DNA from: Devosia sp. Root685
Lineage (GTDB): Bacteria; Pseudomonadota; Alphaproteobacteria; Rhizobiales; Devosiaceae
Assembly: GCF_001427875.1 (NCBI RefSeq)
Contig: NZ_LMHK01000002.1
Span: forward strand, 559,681-623,680
Reading direction: 5' to 3'
Length of the DNA stretch: 64,000 nucleotides
This document shows positions 44,101 through 52,427 of this stretch, one piece after another; the stretch's first letter is position 1, and every line of letters begins with the position of its first letter. The position numbers were made by a program, and so were the translations under genes. The notes under the pieces are model-generated. The model worked only from the letters and a program-made list of their open reading frames with translations, made no database searches and was not told the origin of the DNA.

Positions 44101-46913
44101 GAAATTAGCCAGTTCGTCTCCTGGTCCGGCGGATTGAAGCCGACATTGACATAGTAGGAACCGACGAAATTGTAGTCGGTCTTCCACTGCTGCAAAAAGG
44201 GCAGCATGGCATCATAAATGCCGCCATCGACGTCATAGGTCTCCTGGCTCTGGTCCATGTCGTTGCGCGAGGCAAAGAGCGACGTGTTCCGTGTCATATT
44301 GAGCGAAACCGTCGGTCCTCCTGTCTCTTCGTTGACCCAGTCGATGGCCTGCCCCAGGAGATTGAGATCGCCCAAAAGCGCATCGGTCGAAAAATGCACA
44401 TTGCGACCACCGGTCACCGTGCCCAGCACTGCGCTATGCGTCGTGCCATTGACCACTTGCTCGGCAATCACCGTAACCGAACCGGCATTGGGATTGGCGG
44501 CGGAAAAATACGAGGTTGCAGCCCCGGTATAGGTGTGGATTGCCCCGTTCGCCCCATAGCCCTCGGTGATGGCGTGCCCCGCAGGGGTTGCCTCGATATT
44601 GACCGTTACGCCATCCTCCCCACCCGTCCGGTTGAGCCCGAACAGGGTCTGCATCCGTTCATAGGCATTGTTGGGCAGGCTCGCATTATTGGCGTCATTG
44701 GTCATGAAGTCGCCCGCCGCGATCAGCGAGACGTCATACTGATAGACGAGCTTGGTCAGCACATCATAGATGGCGGTATAATTGGCCGGCACGTTGCGGA
44801 ACGAGGGAAAGACGATCGCGTCGTAATTGACCATCTTGGAAAGGTCGGCGAGATCGGCCTCGGAGACGAGATCGAACGGAATACCGGCCGCCATGGCCTG
44901 GCTTTGCGCTGCCATGACCAGTTGGGAATAGGCCATCTGGCTGAAATAGTTGTTGGCCGTGGTCTGTGAGAAAACGATGGCAATCTTGTTGCCCGTATCC
45001 GTTACCGCTGGCAGCGACGCCGGATCATAGACCGTATAGGCCGGTGACAGATAATTGGCCGGCAGGAATACGCTGTCATTCACATCGGCAAGAATGCTGA
45101 CCGAGGTAACGGAAGCCCCGATCATGGCCTTGGGCACGGCGAATTCGATCGTCTTGCCATCCGGGCCGAGCTTGTAGTCGATGGCGCCGACGAGGGTCTG
45201 TCCCGCCGCGCCACTATAAAGCCGTGCCACCCCGTCCGAACCGATATTGACGTTGAACTCGGCGCCCCCGGCATAGCCGAAAACCTGTGTACCCGTCGCG
45301 ACATTGCCATCGGTATTGAGCCAAAACGTCGTATTCGGCCCGATGACGACGGCACTCTTGAAGCCGAAAGTGAATTGGCCATCGCTATATTGACCATAAA
45401 ACTCATAGCCATCGACGCTCGTCATCGGCGTTTCGAGCCGCTGGTTGGCGGTCCATTCGGTCAGCACGCCATCGAACTGGCTGGGCGGGATCGAGGCCGG
45501 ATCAACCAGCGCATACCCCCCATTGGCATAGGTGGTCGGCAGGAAGACTGTATCATTGACGTCGGCCAACAGGGTGATCGCCGTGACGGAGGCGCCGATC
45601 AGGCTGCGCGGGACGGCAAATTCCATGCTCATCCCATCCGGGGCAATCTTGTGGTCGATCTCACCCACCAGCGTCTGCCCATCGGCGCCGCTATAGAGCC
45701 GGGCAACCCCGTCAGCTCCGATATTGACGTTGAATTCAGCGCCGCCGGCAAAGCCGAAAATCTGATGGCCGGTGGCGACATTGGCATCGGTATTGAGCCA
45801 GAACGTCGTGTTCTGCCCGATGGAAACCGCACTCTTGAGCGCAAAGACAAACTTGTCCTCGCTCACCGTTCCGTAAAGCTCATAACCGGCAACGACGCCC
45901 GCGCCGCTATCGAGCCGTTGCGCCGCCGTCCATTCGGTCAGGAGTCCATCATAGGGCCCCGGCGGCACCACGAGCGGCGTCGTCAGCACATAGCCACCGC
46001 TCGAATAGCTGGGCGGCAGGAAAACCGAATTGTTGATATCGGCGAGGACCACGACGCTCGTCACCGTCGGCCCCAGCAGCGCCTTGGGCACGGCGAATTC
46101 CATGCTGAGCCCACCCGCCGCGATCTTGTATTCAAGCGTCCCGACCAGCGTCTGCCCATCGGCCCCGCTATAGAGCCGGGCAACGCCATCCGCCCCGATA
46201 TTGACATTGAACTCCGCGCCGCCAGCAAAGCCCCATATCTGGTAGCCCGTCGCGGTATTATTGTCGGTATTGAGCCAGAACGTGGTGTTCGGCCCGATGG
46301 CCACGGCGCTCTTGAGCCCGAAGACAAAGCTGTCATCGGCGACCTTGCCGTAAAGCTCGTACCCCGCAACCACCTTGTCCGGCGTGTTGTCGAGCCGCTG
46401 CTCAACGGTCCATTCGGTCAGGAGACCATCATAAACGCTCGGAACAGGCGTCGTGATCGTATAGGCCGCCTGGGTATAGTCCGCGGGCAGGAAGATCGTG
46501 TTGTTGATATCGGCCATGATGCCGACGCTCGATACGCTGGCACCCAGAAGGCTCTTGGGCAGGGCGATTTCGAGCACCTTGCGATCAGCACTCATCGAAT
46601 AGGTGAGATCGCCAACCAGCGTCTGCCCGTCGGCGCCGGTATAAAGCCGCGGTACGCCATTGGCGCCAAAGTTGACATTGAACTCGGCCCCCGCTGCAAA
46701 GCCCCAGACCTTGTAGCCGGTATTGATATTGGCATCGGTATTGAGCCACAGCGTCGAGGTTGCATTGATCGGCTGGGCCGAACTGAGCGCGAAGTAGAAA
46801 ACGTCCCCTTCCAGCCGGCCATAAAGCGCATAGCCCGCAATGGTGGTGGCGGCGGTTTCCAATCGGTCGTCAGCGCTCCAGTCGAGAAGTGCTCCGTCGA
46901 GAACAATGGTCAT
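41157..46913 (-). CDS. Giant RTX protein carrying a PelA-type polysaccharide deacetylase
   Basis: 1918 residues, AGGAG before the ATG. Layout: four repeats of about 158 residues starting at D6, D162, D322 and D481 (DGLLTEW start, then GFAGGAEFNVNIGADGVARL), similar to CBM9/DOMON-like carbohydrate-binding domains; a Rossmann-like part (about 640-860, GNKIAIVFSQTTANNYF); a deacetylase part (875-1210) with D885 and D887 in SRNDMDQS, H955 and H959 in GSHSYTHPED, and H1151 in WPWHDYG; cadherin/Ig-like modules (about 1360-1610); RTX repeats (GGAGNDILLGMGGADTL) and a serralysin-type C-terminus ending DFIL. No signal peptide. The order Rossmann-deacetylase and the residue spacing match PelA of Pseudomonas as I recall it. 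It should leave the cell by type I secretion. Third gene of the minus arm of a Pel-like locus. Confidence 0.85.
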   Translation of the reverse strand: MTIVLDGALLDWSADDRLETAATTIAGYALYGRLEGDVFYFALSSAQPINATSTLWLNTDANINTGYKVWGFAAGAEFNVNFGANGVPRLYTGADGQTLVGDLTYSMSADRKVLEIALPKSLLGASVSSVGIMADINNTIFLPADYTQAAYTITTPVPSVYDGLLTEWTVEQRLDNTPDKVVAGYELYGKVADDSFVFGLKSAVAIGPNTTFWLNTDNNTATGYQIWGFAGGAEFNVNIGADGVARLYSGADGQTLVGTLEYKIAAGGLSMEFAVPKALLGPTVTSVVVLADINNSVFLPPSYSSGGYVLTTPLVVPPGPYDGLLTEWTAAQRLDSGAGVVAGYELYGTVSEDKFVFALKSAVSIGQNTTFWLNTDANVATGHQIFGFAGGAEFNVNIGADGVARLYSGADGQTLVGEIDHKIAPDGMSMEFAVPRSLIGASVTAITLLADVNDTVFLPTTYANGGYALVDPASIPPSQFDGVLTEWTANQRLETPMTSVDGYEFYGQYSDGQFTFGFKSAVVIGPNTTFWLNTDGNVATGTQVFGYAGGAEFNVNIGSDGVARLYSGAAGQTLVGAIDYKLGPDGKTIEFAVPKAMIGASVTSVSILADVNDSVFLPANYLSPAYTVYDPASLPAVTDTGNKIAIVFSQTTANNYFSQMAYSQLVMAAQSQAMAAGIPFDLVSEADLADLSKMVNYDAIVFPSFRNVPANYTAIYDVLTKLVYQYDVSLIAAGDFMTNDANNASLPNNAYERMQTLFGLNRTGGEDGVTVNIEATPAGHAITEGYGANGAIHTYTGAATSYFSAANPNAGSVTVIAEQVVNGTTHSAVLGTVTGGRNVHFSTDALLGDLNLLGQAIDWVNEETGGPTVSLNMTRNTSLFASRNDMDQSQETYDVDGGIYDAMLPFLQQWKTDYNFVGSYYVNVGFNPPDQETNWLISSQYYDAMRAMGNEIGSHSYTHPEDTNFLLPNVLTQALLDQRIAQYATRPGGPGIIGQSLASMSLADINAKIAQVLAAPNPSALDATSKAFLEATYTFQFATARAVLEANLGYSIGGAAVPGMPEQLLPAQQIIQYYDYLSGGASMLGAGYPGAIGYLTPGADGQVYIAPNMSFDFTLMGWLGLTVAQAEAKWAAEWSQLTANSDMPIVVWPWHDYGVTSWSLDAGQPSPYTAAMFTNFIAAAYAAGTEFVTLADLAARIKAFERADFGFSVAGDVITMHATPQQGQLGTFALNLDDLGGKTIKSVANWYAYDADSVFLDADGGTFTVQLGTTVDDVTHITSIGSRAQLVSLTGDGTNLDFTIAGEGKVTIDVKQTAGFVYQATGATIVSQTGDILTLDLGAIGSHTVALRQVAINKAPTDIVVSNQVALPENTAARTKIADLAVIDPDTDPLLRMNVVTLSDARFEVDASTGALYLKAGQVVNFEAGATIAMTLTATDGPLSFSKALVLTVVNVNEAPTGAPTVAGAAVENVLLSSGTALIADPDGLGAFTYQWQRGNGTVFTNIAGATAATYRLVQADADQLVRVAVSYRDGGATTETVFSAATTQVVDVLANTTLTPLAANTSRTITTAELVGTGISGTVTINSLTASIGTLVALGGGQWTYTPPLNNDTAVTFSYTASNGTKLAQGTSAMDLLPSNSIMGTAGVDILAGRASADTYHGLAGGDTISGGAGDDIIYGDEGNDTANGGDGNDVFFATLNDGNDRYTGNAGSDRYDLSGTTAAATVNLTNGTATSSQTGSDTLATIENVTGGSGADTITGSSAANVLNGGAGNDILLGMGGADTLIGGDGADRLTGGAGRDVMTGGADNDTFIFTSTAEMGTTATTRDVITDFTPGQDKFDFSAIDANTMLSGNQAFTFLATQGAAFTGVRGQLNWSVQDAAGTANDKTIVMGDLNGDRIADFHVELTGLIQLGVGDFIL

Positions 46914-46921
46914 GGTGGCTC

Positions 46922-47638
46922 CTATTCGATCGACGTTTTTGTGAGGGTTGCGGGAGAAAGGTTCGTCAGAGCGAAAATCTGTGCGGGCAGCGCCGCTTCA
47001 AACCGCCAGAAATTGCCTGTCGGGGCGACCCAGAGGGCCGCGCGCACGTCGGTAGGCGACAGGTCCTGCAGATAGGCCAGCCGCTGGAGCGAAGCCTCGT
47101 CGGTCCGACCGGCGGCAATCGCCCTGGTCAGGAGAGATGCTTCGCCCGCAGCGTCCCCGGTCAGCCGGTAGAGAACGCGCAAGCGCGAAAAATCCGCATC
47201 ATTGGGATTGCCGTCATAAATCTGCCGAAGGGTCACCGCCTCGCCCGGCATATTGCCCAATTGCCGGTAAAGGTCGGCGAGTTGGCGCAGCGCCTCGGTA
47301 TTTTCCACCTGCAATGCCGGTTGCTGAGCAATCAGCATCGCCGCATTGTCAGGCTCGCGGGCCAGCATATAGAGCTTAAAGAGCATATAGCCCTCATAGC
47401 CATTGAGCGGCCGCTCATCCTCGACGGCGACAAGCGTATTGATCGCATCGGCATAGCGGCCTTCGGCGAGGAGTCCCTCTGCCTTTTCTTCGGTGCCGGG
47501 CAGCAGCGCCAGCGTACCGGCAAGGCTCACGACGGCAAGGAGCATGATCGCCAGCAGCGTCCTGTCCGGCCGTGTCGGCGTGACCAGCGCCCCGCCATAG
47601 AGTTGCTTGGGATCGTGGAATTTAACGGGACCGGACAT
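46922..47638 (-). CDS. Membrane-anchored TPR protein, short PelB-like
   Basis: 238 residues from the ATG at 47638, seven bases after GGGAG; an ATG at 47641 is also possible. A short cytoplasmic start (MSGPVKFHDPKQLYGGALV) is followed by one membrane span (LLAIMLLAVVSLAGTLALL) and then helical TPR-like repeats (AEGLLAEGRYADAINTLVAV; ALRQLADLYRQLGNMPGEAV). In Pseudomonas PelB is about 1190 residues, with an anchor, many TPRs and an outer-membrane barrel. Here the anchor and a few repeats remain and there is no barrel. The PelB label rests on topology and context only. It overlaps the glycosidase gene and sits eight bases before the RTX deacetylase gene. Confidence 0.65.
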   Translation of the reverse strand: MSGPVKFHDPKQLYGGALVTPTRPDRTLLAIMLLAVVSLAGTLALLPGTEEKAEGLLAEGRYADAINTLVAVEDERPLNGYEGYMLFKLYMLAREPDNAAMLIAQQPALQVENTEALRQLADLYRQLGNMPGEAVTLRQIYDGNPNDADFSRLRVLYRLTGDAAGEASLLTRAIAAGRTDEASLQRLAYLQDLSPTDVRAALWVAPTGNFWRFEAALPAQIFALTNLSPATLTKTSIE

Positions 47639-48578
47639 CATCGAGCTCCCTGCTGCCAATAAAGAGCGGAACGCCGAGCGCCTCGGCATTCTTGTGCGCG
47701 AGCGCCCGCGCTTCCGCGGTGTCGAGATATTCGATGAGAAACACAGGCTTGCCCGAGGCAAGAAACCGCTGCAGCGGCGTCAGGCTGGCGCGCAGCTCGC
47801 CCTTGGAATTGGGCGTCCCGTCGCCATCGAGCCCGAAGAACAGGTCTTCCTTGCCCACGCCATCGATCGCCGCGGCATAATCCGGATAGTTCAGCAGCTC
47901 TTCGGCATTCTGCCCGACGACGATGAAGCCGGGATGGGCGCTTCGCGCATAGGCGGCAATGGCAGAGACGAACTCGACCATCAGCTGCATCCGCCGGGCG
48001 CGCGAAACTGCCGGGTCTGACACATCGAACGCGTCGATGCGATCGAGATAGACCCCGTCAAACCCCGCCGCGACAATGCTGTCGAGATAGGCTTCCGGCC
48101 GCCCGAGGATCACGCTCTGCCAATCCGGATCCCAATAATGCACCGCGTAATTTCCCGGCCAATCCGGGTTCTCTTTGCCGAGCCAGCCCGGCGGCGAAGC
48201 CTGCCAGCTCCTCTTCCAATAAAACCGATAGTCCTCGGCTTCCCCAATGCTGAGATAGGCGAGGACAATGCGTGAGCCGCCATCGGGCTTGCGCTTCATC
48301 GCCATCACGTCGGCTCGGCTGAACGCCTGCTCGGCCGACCCGTCGCGCGCATAGTCGATAACCATGAGATCATAGGGAGAATCCGCCACCAGGTCCGGGT
48401 CCACCATTTGCAGCTGATAGCCCCAGCTGCGAGCCTCGGAGAGATTGGGCCGCGCCGGCGTGGCGCCGACGGGGCTCGCTGCAACGGCCAGCGCCAGATG
48501 CATCATGACCGAAGCGCCAAGCAGTGGCACGGAATGCAGTCTTCCCGATCTGGAACTGAGAATTTCGCTGATGCTCAT
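47622..48578 (-). CDS. Exported polygalactosaminidase-type glycosidase (PelA hydrolase-like)
   Basis: 318 residues from the ATG at 48578; the frame extends to 48680 but this start gives a signal-peptide-like N-terminus (LLGASVMMHLALAVAASPVGA). The barrel is of the GH114/GH166 (TM1410-related) family: RSWGYQLQMVDPDLVADSPY, LAYLSIGEAEDYRFYWKRSW, GFDGVYLDRIDAFD, FIVVGQNAEELLNY and VFLIEYLDTAEA, with acidic residues at the expected strand ends. In P. aeruginosa PelA the hydrolase domain of this kind cleaves GalN/GalNAc-containing Pel polymer. It is first in the minus arm, divergent from the pelE-like gene with a 163-bp gap. Periplasmic or secreted. Confidence 0.85.
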   Translation of the reverse strand: MSISEILSSRSGRLHSVPLLGASVMMHLALAVAASPVGATPARPNLSEARSWGYQLQMVDPDLVADSPYDLMVIDYARDGSAEQAFSRADVMAMKRKPDGGSRIVLAYLSIGEAEDYRFYWKRSWQASPPGWLGKENPDWPGNYAVHYWDPDWQSVILGRPEAYLDSIVAAGFDGVYLDRIDAFDVSDPAVSRARRMQLMVEFVSAIAAYARSAHPGFIVVGQNAEELLNYPDYAAAIDGVGKEDLFFGLDGDGTPNSKGELRASLTPLQRFLASGKPVFLIEYLDTAEARALAHKNAEALGVPLFIGSRELDDVRSR

Positions 48579-48741
48579 CGTGCCCGCCGAACCTTGCACA
48601 GGTCGCTCCTGTGCCGGTCCCACAGATAGGCCAGCGTCCCAACCGCGGCATTGACGGTCATCAATGCGGCTCAGCGGCACCCCTCATAGCCTGATCTCGA
48701 ACGACCTGCCGCAAACAGGCCGCCATTTAGGGAGTGCTGTC

Positions 48742-49437
48742 ATGAACGAGCATATCAGTGCGCAGAAGTTGGTTCCCGACCCCGCCGTCCATGGCAGTGG
48801 CAGCACGGCGGCAATCAGAACCCTGCAGATCGCCGCGATCATCGGCGAGATTTTGCTCAGCGCCTATGCGCTGGCCGGCAATGGCTGGGGCACGGTGGCG
48901 CTGGGCCATCTGGGCATCGTCGCCGCCCTCATCTTCGTGATCGTTGGCCTCGAACGGGCCCGCATCGATACCGGCTCCTTGCAGACCTTTACCCTCCTTA
49001 CTTTTGCCGGCGGGCCGATCGGCGCCGCGGCAGGCCTCCTTGGCGACCAGCACTTCTGGAACCCCAAGGCCGATGCGCTGGACAAATGGTACAATACCAT
49101 TGCCCCCATCGAAGAACCGGCCGTCACCCTCGTCGATATGATCATCGACGGCCGCCTCATCAGCCCGCAGACGCGCCTGCCGCGCCCCTATGATGCGCTT
49201 CTCAGCACCGGCACCATGCAGGAAAAGCAGGGCCTTCTGGCCTATCTCGCCATCGAGGACGACGAAAAATTCGTCGAGGTTGCCCTGGCTCTGGCCCTGC
49301 GCAGCACCGATCAGCGCGTCCGCGTTCAGGCCGCCGCCGTTGCCGCCCATACCCGGGGCCGCAGTCGCCGCCGTCAACTCGCGAACGTGGCTCCGAACGT
49401 CATCCAGTCCGCCCTCGGTCGCCCCGCGGCGATCTGA
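48742..49437 (+). CDS. PelE-like inner-membrane protein
   Basis: 231 residues from the ATG at 48742 (GGGAG seven bases upstream). Two hydrophobic segments lie at about 25-45 and 50-68, and a Gly/Phe-rich third (LQTFTLLTFAGGPIGAAAGLL) at about 78-95. The C-terminal half is helical (TGTMQEKQGLLAYLAIEDDE, then VEVALALALRSTDQRVRVQA), consistent with TPR/HEAT-like repeats. PelE of Pseudomonas has two N-terminal spans and a TPR domain of about 330 residues, so this is shorter. The call rests on topology and on the following pelF and pelG. First gene of the plus arm. Confidence 0.7.
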   Translation: MNEHISAQKLVPDPAVHGSGSTAAIRTLQIAAIIGEILLSAYALAGNGWGTVALGHLGIVAALIFVIVGLERARIDTGSLQTFTLLTFAGGPIGAAAGLLGDQHFWNPKADALDKWYNTIAPIEEPAVTLVDMIIDGRLISPQTRLPRPYDALLSTGTMQEKQGLLAYLAIEDDEKFVEVALALALRSTDQRVRVQAAAVAAHTRGRSRRRQLANVAPNVIQSALGRPAAI

Positions 49438-49477
49438 CTACTGCACACCGTCCTGCGAGTTTTGGGGAGTTTCCACT

Positions 49478-50998
49478 ATGTGGCGCGACGTAAACATGAT
49501 GCCGGCCAATGCGCCGGAGCCCATCGCCGATATCTGCTTGATTGCCGAGGGTTGCTATCCCTACGTCGCCGGTGGCGTCTCCACCTGGATCGACTGGCTG
49601 ATCCGCTCGCATCCCGAACTGACCTTCACGGTGCTGGCGATCCTGCCGAGCGCCCCGACCAGCGAGCCGCGCTATGCCCGGCCGGACAACCTGCTCTCGA
49701 TCGAGCACGTCCGGCTCGACGACAACAATATGGGCACGACCCATGATTGGCCCGCGGCAACCCCGGAATATACCGGCGAGCTTATCGGCCACTTGCTGAC
49801 CGACGGCGACACAAGCCAGCTCGGCGAATTGATGAAGCTCCTGGGACCGCCGGGAAAACGCGTGTCCCTCGATACCCTCCTCAATTCCCCGGAAGCCTGG
49901 CAGACCATGTGCTACCACTATGGCTCCATGGCCCACGCCTCGTTCCTTGGCTATTTCTGGGCCTGGCGGACACTGGTCGGCGGATTGTTCCGGGTGCTGA
50001 CATGCCCCCTGCCCCAGGCTCGCATCTATCACGCGGTTTCCACCGGCTATGCCGGCCTCATCGGCGCGCGCGCCGCCATAGAAACCGGCCGCAAGACCCT
50101 GATCACCGAGCACGGCATCTATTCCAACGAACGCCGCATCGAAATCCTGATGGCGGACTGGATCTCCAACAGCATCGACAACGGCCTCGACCTGTCCGAC
50201 GACCGCAAGGATATTCGCGAGCTCTGGGCCCGCAGTTTTGAAAGCTTTGCCCGCGTCGCCTACAATTCGGCCACCGAAATCGTCGCCCTCTATGAGGCTA
50301 ACCAGACCTTCCAGCTGGCGCTTGGCGCTGGCCCCGAAAAGCTCAGCGTCATCCCCAATGGCGTTGATTCAGAACGCTTCGGCAAGATCAAGCCGATCTC
50401 GCACGATCGTCCCACCATCGCCTTTATCGGCCGGGTCACGCCCATCAAGGACGTACAAACCTTCATCGACGTCGCCGAACGGCTACGCCGCGGTTTCCCC
50501 GACCTTCAGGCCCTGATTATCGGCCCGATGGATGAAGACCCCGAATATGCCCAAAGCTGCATCAACGAGGTCAATCGGCGCCAATTGGCGGACACGGTTT
50601 CCTTCACCGGCCCGGTCAACGTGGTCGATTATCTCGGGCGCATCGACGTTCTGGTTCTCACCAGCATCAGCGAAGCCCTGCCCCTCGTCATCCTCGAAGC
50701 CGGTGCCGCCGGCGTTCCCTGCATTGCCACCGATGTCGGAGCATGCCGCGAAATCCTCGAAGGCCCAGCCCATGACGGGGAACCCATCGGTCCGGGCGGC
50801 ATGGTCGCTCCGGTGGGTGCCAATGAGGAAATCGCCATGGCCATCGGCCTCTTGCTGGCCGAGCCACAGCGCCTCCACGCCTATGGCGACAATCTGCAAC
50901 GCCGCGTGCGCAAGCATTATCGCGCCGAGGCCGTTGCCGACGCCTATGGCGCCCTCTATGGGCGTAATTTCGCGCCCCAACCCCAAATGGTGTCATGA
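49478..50998 (+). CDS. pelF: Pel polysaccharide glycosyltransferase PelF (GT4)
   Basis: 506 residues from the ATG at 49478, which has GGGGAG eight bases upstream; the frame can be read back to 49190 inside the previous gene. Length equals that of Pseudomonas PelF (about 507). The N-terminal PelF signature is clear: DICLIAEGCYPYVAGGVSTW, then WDxxIRSHPELxF-like residues. The GT4 domain has KLSVIPNGVDSERF, PTIAFIGRVTPIKDVQTFI, and the E-x7-E motif at E399/E407 (SEALPLVILE) before AGAAGVPCIATDVG. PelF is a soluble transferase using a UDP-amino sugar to build the Pel chain at the inner membrane with PelG, PelD and PelE. Its stop overlaps the pelG start. Confidence 0.93.
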   Translation: MWRDVNMMPANAPEPIADICLIAEGCYPYVAGGVSTWIDWLIRSHPELTFTVLAILPSAPTSEPRYARPDNLLSIEHVRLDDNNMGTTHDWPAATPEYTGELIGHLLTDGDTSQLGELMKLLGPPGKRVSLDTLLNSPEAWQTMCYHYGSMAHASFLGYFWAWRTLVGGLFRVLTCPLPQARIYHAVSTGYAGLIGARAAIETGRKTLITEHGIYSNERRIEILMADWISNSIDNGLDLSDDRKDIRELWARSFESFARVAYNSATEIVALYEANQTFQLALGAGPEKLSVIPNGVDSERFGKIKPISHDRPTIAFIGRVTPIKDVQTFIDVAERLRRGFPDLQALIIGPMDEDPEYAQSCINEVNRRQLADTVSFTGPVNVVDYLGRIDVLVLTSISEALPLVILEAGAAGVPCIATDVGACREILEGPAHDGEPIGPGGMVAPVGANEEIAMAIGLLLAEPQRLHAYGDNLQRRVRKHYRAEAVADAYGALYGRNFAPQPQMVS

Positions 50999-52392
50999 TG
51001 GCCGGGATCGGGTTTGCACTGAAAAAGCTCAGCAGCCAGGACAATCTGGCCTCGCGATCCCTGGCCGGCGGCCATGCGATCATGATCGCCTCGGGCCCCT
51101 GGATCGTCATCATGATCGGCCTCGCCATGCTGCATATCCTGGGGCGGCCATTGCTCGATCCCATGGACCTCAAAGTCTTCAGCATCCTCGTGATCTACAG
51201 CTTTGCCCTCTCCCTCGTCATCACCTCTCCGATCTCGCTCGACGCGACACTGCGCGTCTCGCGCATTCTGTTTCAGCGCCGCTTTGAGGAAGTGCATGGC
51301 ATTTACCTTGCCGCCGTCTTCATCACCACAGTGCTCTCACTGATCGGCGGCGCCGTCGTCTTCTTCGTGCTCATCCGCCTGCCGCTTGGCCTGGGCCTTG
51401 CCGCCATCATCTGCGTGGTTCAGGTGTCCCATCTCTGGCTCGCCATGTCCTTCGTCGCCGCCATCAAGCAATATGGAACGGTGACCTCGGCCTTTGCGCT
51501 TGGCCTGAGCTGTTCCATCATCTTCGGCACATCGGCGGCCGCGCTCGGCAATGGACCGGGCGGCATGCTCATCGGCTTCAGCATCGGGCTCTGCATTTCC
51601 TTCTGCATCCTCAACTTCCTCATTCTCAAGACCTTCCCCGGCCCCCTGACCGCGCTGCGCGATCTCCCGGCAAAGCTGCGCGAAATACGGCCGGTATCGG
51701 CGACATTCATCGCCGCCGGCGTCTGCAGTGCTCTGGCCGTATGGATCGACAAGATCATCGTCTGGCAGTCCAATGAGGGAACCGCCGTCGCCGATGGGCT
51801 CATCTACTCGGCCCGCTATGACAGCCCCATGTTCATGGCCTATCTCTCGATCGTCCCGGTAATGTCGGTCCTGGTGGTCTGGCTCGAAACCACCTTCTTC
51901 AACAATTACCGCCACTACCGCGACATCGTGCATTCGGGCGGAACGCTGCGCCAGATCGACGAACAGCGGGCAAGCCTGGCGCAAAATGCCGTCGATACGG
52001 TCTTCTCCGCCTTCCTCATCCAATTGACGATCAGCGTCTCTCTCGCGGTCATGGCGCCGCTGCTCGCCGACCTTCTCGGCCTGCCCTACGACGCCATTTC
52101 CGTGCTGCGTCTGGCGCTGGTCGGAGCCGCCTTCCACTTCCTGTTCCAGGCCAGCTGCGGGGTCATCCTCTTCGTCCAATACGGCAAGGCTTATCTTTGG
52201 CTGCAGGTGCTATTCCTCGCCCTCAATGCCGCCGGCACCGCTATCATGCTGCAAAATCCCGACTATCTCGGGCTCGGCTATGTCCTGGCCTCGATTGCCA
52301 GCGGAACCCTCGCCTATGCCGCCATGCGCCGCTCTTTGGGCACCCTCAATCGCCTGACTTTCGTCATCAACAACCCAGCCATTTCCGGCTGA
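50995..52392 (+). CDS. pelG: Pel polysaccharide membrane protein PelG
   Basis: 465 residues, close to the 456 of Pseudomonas PelG. It starts MAGIGFALKKLSSQDNL, the characteristic PelG N-terminus, and has about twelve membrane segments of the MOP-flippase type. The gene begins within the pelF stop (ATGA), so the two proteins are made together. PelG is thought to form the inner-membrane channel for the growing chain in complex with PelD, PelE and PelF; that is known from Pseudomonas. A conserved loop is visible as YSARYDSPMFMAYLSIVPVM. No break or missing segment was seen. Confidence 0.92.
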   Translation: MMAGIGFALKKLSSQDNLASRSLAGGHAIMIASGPWIVIMIGLAMLHILGRPLLDPMDLKVFSILVIYSFALSLVITSPISLDATLRVSRILFQRRFEEVHGIYLAAVFITTVLSLIGGAVVFFVLIRLPLGLGLAAIICVVQVSHLWLAMSFVAAIKQYGTVTSAFALGLSCSIIFGTSAAALGNGPGGMLIGFSIGLCISFCILNFLILKTFPGPLTALRDLPAKLREIRPVSATFIAAGVCSALAVWIDKIIVWQSNEGTAVADGLIYSARYDSPMFMAYLSIVPVMSVLVVWLETTFFNNYRHYRDIVHSGGTLRQIDEQRASLAQNAVDTVFSAFLIQLTISVSLAVMAPLLADLLGLPYDAISVLRLALVGAAFHFLFQASCGVILFVQYGKAYLWLQVLFLALNAAGTAIMLQNPDYLGLGYVLASIASGTLAYAAMRRSLGTLNRLTFVINNPAISG

Positions 52393-52427
52393 CCTTTTTA
52401 GAACCCGGACTTTTTGTGAGGTTCCCC

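Noticed and set aside
48650..48741. A sigma-70 promoter beginning TTGACG before the pelE-like gene
   Set aside because: TTGACG is present at 48651, but no acceptable -10 hexamer occurs 16-18 bases further on.
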